DNA of 48,616 bases from positions 1 through 48,616 of the IMG/VR virus record IMGVR_UViG_3300045977_000055. One strand, given 5' to 3'. Both the position numbers and the translations under genes were made by a program. The DNA is from a virus. Positions 45,200 to 48,616 of the stretch are shown piece by piece (the first letter of the stretch is position 1; each line of letters begins with the position of its first letter). Under the pieces are notes generated by a model, which searched no databases, was not told the origin of the DNA, and saw nothing but the letters and a program-made list of their open reading frames with translations.

Positions 45200-46949
45200 T
45201 CGCGACTACATCCAGTTGGCCGCGTCGTATCAAGCCGACGTCTTGGACGGCACGATCCAGGCCTGCCGGTGGGTCCGGTTGGCGTGCGAGCGGAACCGCA
45301 AAGATCTCGACCGGCAAGAGACGGCGGACTTTCCCTATCGGTTTGATCCGAAAGCCGCGCGACGGATTTGTAGATTCGCTGAACAGCTCCCGCATATCAA
45401 GGGCCCAAAGTCCTTCGTCGTGGGCCAAGACTCTGAAGGGAGACAGAGTTGGAACACGATCCGTCTTGAGCCGTGGCAGTGCTGGATACTCACCACCTTG
45501 TTCGGGTGGGTTCATACCCAGTCAGGGTTGCGGCGTTTCAGGCGGGGGATCGTGCTTGTCCCGCGCAAGAACGCCAAGTCGACAGTCGGTGCGATTATTG
45601 CGCTCTACATGCTGACCGAGGAGCGTGAGCCAGGAGCGGAGGTCTACTCGGCGGCGACCACGCGAGACCAGGCCAAGATCGTTGCCGAAATCGCCTGGGA
45701 GATGGCGCGACGTTCTCCGGCGTTGCGCGACTACTACGGGGTCAGGGTCGGAGCCAAGACAACGCGCGTGTTGGAGGTGCCAGGCACGGCGAGCCGGTTT
45801 ATGCCGCTGTCGTCAGATGCCCACTCGCTCGATGGACTGAACATTCAATGTGCCATCGTGGATGAACTCCACGCCCACGAGACGCGCGATGTCTGGGATG
45901 TGCTCGACACAGGAACCGGGGCCAGACGCCAGCCGTTGCTCCTCGCCATCACCACGGCCGGCGTGGAGATTGGCGGAATCTGCCACGAAAAGCTTGGCTA
46001 CCTGGAAAAGATTCTCGACGGCATCGCCACAGACGACAGCTTTTTCGGCATCAACTACACCATCGACCAGGGAGACGACTACTGGACGGAGGCTGTTGCG
46101 AGAAAGGCGAATCCCAACGCTGGCGTGAGCGTGGATCTGGACGATATCGCGCTCAAGATGCGAGAGGCTCGGCACTCTCCGTCAACGCTTAACAGCATGT
46201 TGACGAAGCATTTCAACATCTGGATCCGGAGCGAGGCCGGCTGGATGACGCCTGAGACCTGGGACGGGTGTGCCGTTGCTGGCCTGAACGTGGAGCAGCT
46301 CAGAGAGTTCCCGTGCTGGATCGGCGTCGATCTCGGGGAAGTCCGAGACACATCAGCCGTCGTGCTGGTGTTCAAGCGCGGTCCATCGGACTACGCCATA
46401 GTCCCGAACCTGTATCTCCCGGCCGATGCCGTGCGGCACTCCCCGATTGCCGCCATGTCAGGATGGGTTCGGAGTGGGCATCTCATTGAGACGAGCGGGT
46501 CAGAAGCCGATTACAGCCTCATTCGGAATCATCTTGGACAGTGGGCAGCGACACTGAACGTGCAAGAGATTGACTTCGATCGGCACTCGGCCAGGATGAT
46601 GATGCAGGACTTGCGTGCGGACTTCGAGTCCAGTATGGGCCGGGACCGGGCCGAGTTGTTCGTGGTGGACGTGCCGCAGAGCATCGAGACGATGGATCCG
46701 GCGATGAAGCTCACGGATCGGCTGTGCGTCGCGAGGCAATTTCAGCACGACGGGAACCCGTGCTTCTCGTGGATGATCGGTAATATCGTCGTGGAAAGGA
46801 ATTACAAGGACGAGATTTATCCTCGAAAGGCGGGCGGGAAGGATTCGGCGAACAAGATCGACGGGCCCGTGGCCATGTTCACGGCGCTGTCACGGGCTCG
46901 TCAGCACGTTGAGGAGCCGCGCTGGACTGGAGAGGTGGTGTCCGCGTAA
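45192..46949 (+). CDS. Terminase large subunit, HK97-like
   Basis: The 585-residue product carries the packaging ATPase and nuclease. Walker A is VPRKNAKST (about residues 123-131), Walker B CAIVDELHAH (220-229), the coupling ITTAG lies at 253-257, and the RNase-H-like nuclease acids appear at GVDLG (378-382), IDFDRH (460-465) and KIDGPVAM (555-562). The length and VPRKNAKST motif are those of Terminase_1 proteins in HK97-like, cos-type phages. The small subunit upstream and the portal downstream complete the packaging motor. Confidence 0.95.
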   Translation: MADRDYIQLAASYQADVLDGTIQACRWVRLACERNRKDLDRQETADFPYRFDPKAARRICRFAEQLPHIKGPKSFVVGQDSEGRQSWNTIRLEPWQCWILTTLFGWVHTQSGLRRFRRGIVLVPRKNAKSTVGAIIALYMLTEEREPGAEVYSAATTRDQAKIVAEIAWEMARRSPALRDYYGVRVGAKTTRVLEVPGTASRFMPLSSDAHSLDGLNIQCAIVDELHAHETRDVWDVLDTGTGARRQPLLLAITTAGVEIGGICHEKLGYLEKILDGIATDDSFFGINYTIDQGDDYWTEAVARKANPNAGVSVDLDDIALKMREARHSPSTLNSMLTKHFNIWIRSEAGWMTPETWDGCAVAGLNVEQLREFPCWIGVDLGEVRDTSAVVLVFKRGPSDYAIVPNLYLPADAVRHSPIAAMSGWVRSGHLIETSGSEADYSLIRNHLGQWAATLNVQEIDFDRHSARMMMQDLRADFESSMGRDRAELFVVDVPQSIETMDPAMKLTDRLCVARQFQHDGNPCFSWMIGNIVVERNYKDEIYPRKAGGKDSANKIDGPVAMFTALSRARQHVEEPRWTGEVVSA

Positions 46950-47089
46950 TGGCTGTCGGATTCGTGATTGCCGGGTTTCTGTTGACGGTGATCGGGATCG
47001 GACTGTGGTCCGTGCCGGCGGCGTTCGTCGTGGCTGGACTCGTGCTCTTCCTGGCTGGCGGTCTCGAAGCCGCCAAGGGGCGATCGTGA
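46949..47089 (+). CDS. 46-residue two-pass membrane peptide
   Basis: The ATG overlaps the large-terminase TAA by one base, and the TGA overlaps the portal GTG. Two hydrophobic helices (VGFVIAGFLLTVIGIGLW and AAFVVAGLVLFLAGGLEA) are separated by a SVP turn. Tiny membrane proteins of this kind recur between terminase and portal in phages. The role is unknown. Confidence 0.65.
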   Translation: MAVGFVIAGFLLTVIGIGLWSVPAAFVVAGLVLFLAGGLEAAKGRS

Positions 47090-48616
47090 GACTTCCATTG
47101 CTCGCATTGTTCGAGAAGCGCTCCTGGCTCGTGAGCCCGATGCTGCTGACCAGCCTGGCCTCTCAGCACACGGCGACGGGCCTGACCATCAACGACCAAG
47201 CGGCACTGACGTATGCGGCGTTCTGGTCTGCGGTGTCCCGTATCAGCGCGGACGTCGCGTCGCTGCCGCTGTTTCTATGGAAGCGAGACAAAACGACGGG
47301 GGGCCGAGTCAAGTTCGTGGACCACCCGCTGTATCGGCTCTTGCATGACGAGCCGAATCCGGAAATGACGGCGCTCATTTTCCGAGAGACCATGCAGGCC
47401 CATGTGCTGACGTGGGGGAATGGCTACGCGGAGATCCAGCGCAATCAAGCGGGGCAACCGGTGGCGCTCTGGCCAGTGACGCCCGATCGAGTCACGCCGG
47501 AACGCCCGATCGAGGATCCGACGGGGCCGATTCGGTATCGTGTTTTCAACCAGGGCGGGCGCGAAGCGCTCGTGCCGGCGAGCGACATGCTGCATGTGCC
47601 AGGGCTCGGATGGGATGGCACGAAGGGGTACTCGGTCGTGGGCAAGGCCCGCGAGTCTATTTCGCTCGGGCTGGCGACGCAGAACTTTGGCGCCACGTTC
47701 TTTTCAAACGGCGCCTCGTTTGGTGGGATCTTCACGCACCCGAAGACGTTTGCGCCTGGGGCTAAGGAGACATTCGAGAAATCCATCCGTGACGCGACAC
47801 AGGGCGTGGGCCGCGCACACAATTTCATCACCTTACAGGAAGGCGTCACGTATACGCAGCTCGGGATCCCGCCAGACGATGCACAGTTTCTCGAAACGCG
47901 CAAGTTTCAAATCACCGAAATCGCGCGGTGGTTCAATATTCCCCCGCATAAGCTCGGTGACCTCGAGCGGGCGACCTTCTCAAACATCGAGCATCTGGCG
48001 ATTGAGTATGTGACGGATACCTTGCGCCCGTGGCTCGTGCGCTGGGAGCAGGAGATCAATCGAAAACTCATCGCCAAACAGGAGCGCGGCATCCAATATG
48101 TCGAACACCAGATGGACGCGCTGCTCCGCGGCGACCTCAAGAGCCGTTTTGACGCCTACGCCGTGGGCCGGCAGTGGGGATTCCTCACGCTGAATCAGAT
48201 CGCGGAAAAAGAAAACTGGAATCCCGAGACCGGCGAGTATGGCGATACCTACCTCGTCCCGGCGAATTACACCACTGCCGAGAAGCTGTTGCAGGATCCG
48301 CCTCCGGCCGAACCGGCTCCGACCCAGCCGAGTTCGAGGCCCGATGATGATGAAGACATGCGAGAGATCCTGAACCGGCTTCAACAGGTGCTGATCCGCG
48401 CCGAACGGGCCGAACAGGCGACCGAACAGGCGCGCGAGTCGTTGAATACTCTCCACACGTCTCTGAATCAGGCTCATGACGACAACGACGCCGAGAGGGC
48501 GGCACTCGAGGCGAGCGAGAAGGATCTCTCGCTGCAGGTGGCCAGGCTCGAGGTCATGGCTGCTGACGCCAGAGCCGAAGCCGATCGCCTGACGGCTCTC
48601 GTTGAGGCCGAACGGG
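47086..48616 (+). CDS. Portal protein, N-terminal part (continues at base 3)
   Basis: The gene starts at GTG 47086 in a GTGA overlap and is open to the window end. Position 48530 equals position 1, and the frame then continues at base 3 to TGA 1088. HK97-type portal features are present: LTYAAFWSAVSRISADVASL near residues 42-61, HPLYRLLHDEPNPEMTALIF, AHVLTWGNGYAEIQRN, then IARWFNIPPHKLGDLERATF and ATFSNIEHLAIEYVTDTLRP (clip and stem). From about residue 425 the sequence turns into coiled coil. The dodecameric ring at one head vertex conducts DNA and holds the terminase and connector. Confidence 0.93.
   Translation, partial: MRLPLLALFEKRSWLVSPMLLTSLASQHTATGLTINDQAALTYAAFWSAVSRISADVASLPLFLWKRDKTTGGRVKFVDHPLYRLLHDEPNPEMTALIFRETMQAHVLTWGNGYAEIQRNQAGQPVALWPVTPDRVTPERPIEDPTGPIRYRVFNQGGREALVPASDMLHVPGLGWDGTKGYSVVGKARESISLGLATQNFGATFFSNGASFGGIFTHPKTFAPGAKETFEKSIRDATQGVGRAHNFITLQEGVTYTQLGIPPDDAQFLETRKFQITEIARWFNIPPHKLGDLERATFSNIEHLAIEYVTDTLRPWLVRWEQEINRKLIAKQERGIQYVEHQMDALLRGDLKSRFDAYAVGRQWGFLTLNQIAEKENWNPETGEYGDTYLVPANYTTAEKLLQDPPPAEPAPTQPSSRPDDDEDMREILNRLQQVLIRAERAEQATEQARESLNTLHTSLNQAHDDNDAERAALEASEKDLSLQVARLEVMAADARAEADRLTALVEAER
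48530..48616. repeat. Direct terminal repeat, right copy
   Basis: Identical to bases 1-87. It marks the point where the circular map was opened. The preceding 22-23 bases also match the end of the 147-bp repeat unit, so the overlap lies inside the tandem repeat. Confidence 0.9.

Noticed and set aside
1-48616. Diversity-generating retroelement or integrase-attachment system
   Set aside because: No reverse transcriptase, no template/variable repeat pair with adenine-specific change, and no tyrosine or serine recombinase motif was found among the frames.

Overview
The window is a near-complete genome of a tailed, siphovirus-type double-stranded DNA bacteriophage. It is GC-rich, and every gene I can support lies on the plus strand in long runs of ATGA/GTGA-type stop-start overlaps. 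The last 87 bases (48530-48616) are identical to the first 87. The portal gene that starts at 47086 runs off the right end in the same frame as the open frame that enters at the left end. The molecule is therefore best read as a circular map opened inside the portal gene, about 48.5 kb once the overlap is removed. The host cannot be named from the sequence. Ordinary Shine-Dalgarno sites, a transglycosylase-type lysin and HK97/GTA-like morphogenesis proteins would fit a GC-rich Gram-negative bacterium. I see no integrase, DNA or RNA polymerase, reverse transcriptase, tRNA or CRISPR array.

Layout, read on the circle. (1) Packaging and head, 43.9-48.6 kb then 0-3.4 kb: HNH protein, small and large terminase, a two-helix membrane peptide, a portal with an unusual repeat-bearing coiled-coil insert, prohead protease, a possible ribbon-helix-helix protein, and HK97-fold capsid. 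(2) Sugar cassette, 3.5-8.1 kb: a small protein, then six overlapping genes for a GPSL-type Rossmann protein, glycosyltransferase-like proteins and an FkbM methyltransferase, set between capsid and connector genes. (3) Connector and tail, 8.1-20.1 kb: gp6-like adaptor, head closure, gp10-like and tail terminator proteins, a strong terminator, tail tube, a tail chaperone pair with a probable -1 frameshift, tape measure, and two tail-tip proteins. (4) Small-gene region, 20.1-24.7 kb: membrane, zinc-ribbon, metallophosphoesterase, HExxH and MazG-like proteins, then a compact XRE repressor behind a promoter with an operator-like palindrome, and an excisionase-type protein. (5) DNA metabolism, 24.7-33.1 kb: three tandem alanine-rich paralogues, a Bet/RecT annealing protein with an SSB-like tail, a replication-initiator-like gene carrying 11-bp iterons, an endonuclease, MazG, an SNF2-type helicase and a DNA methyltransferase. 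(6) Lysis and accessory region, 33.1-38.9 kb: transglycosylase, a membrane protein, two probable TIM-barrel proteins, many tiny zinc proteins and a structured RNA-like gap. (7) Second structural block, 38.9-43.9 kb: a three-repeat beta protein, a methyltransferase, a second GPSL protein, minor structural proteins, and a protein made of PAG-L-F-GQAP repeats that also end the large tail protein.

The observations most worth following are the iteron cluster inside the initiator-like gene, the Bet protein ending in an SSB-type tip, the triplicated alanine-rich genes, two places where the 5' end of a downstream gene has been copied in front of an inserted gene, the sugar cassette inside the head operon, the GGGCCCT frameshift site, the operator-like palindrome at the repressor promoter, and the in-frame 147-bp repeat in the portal.
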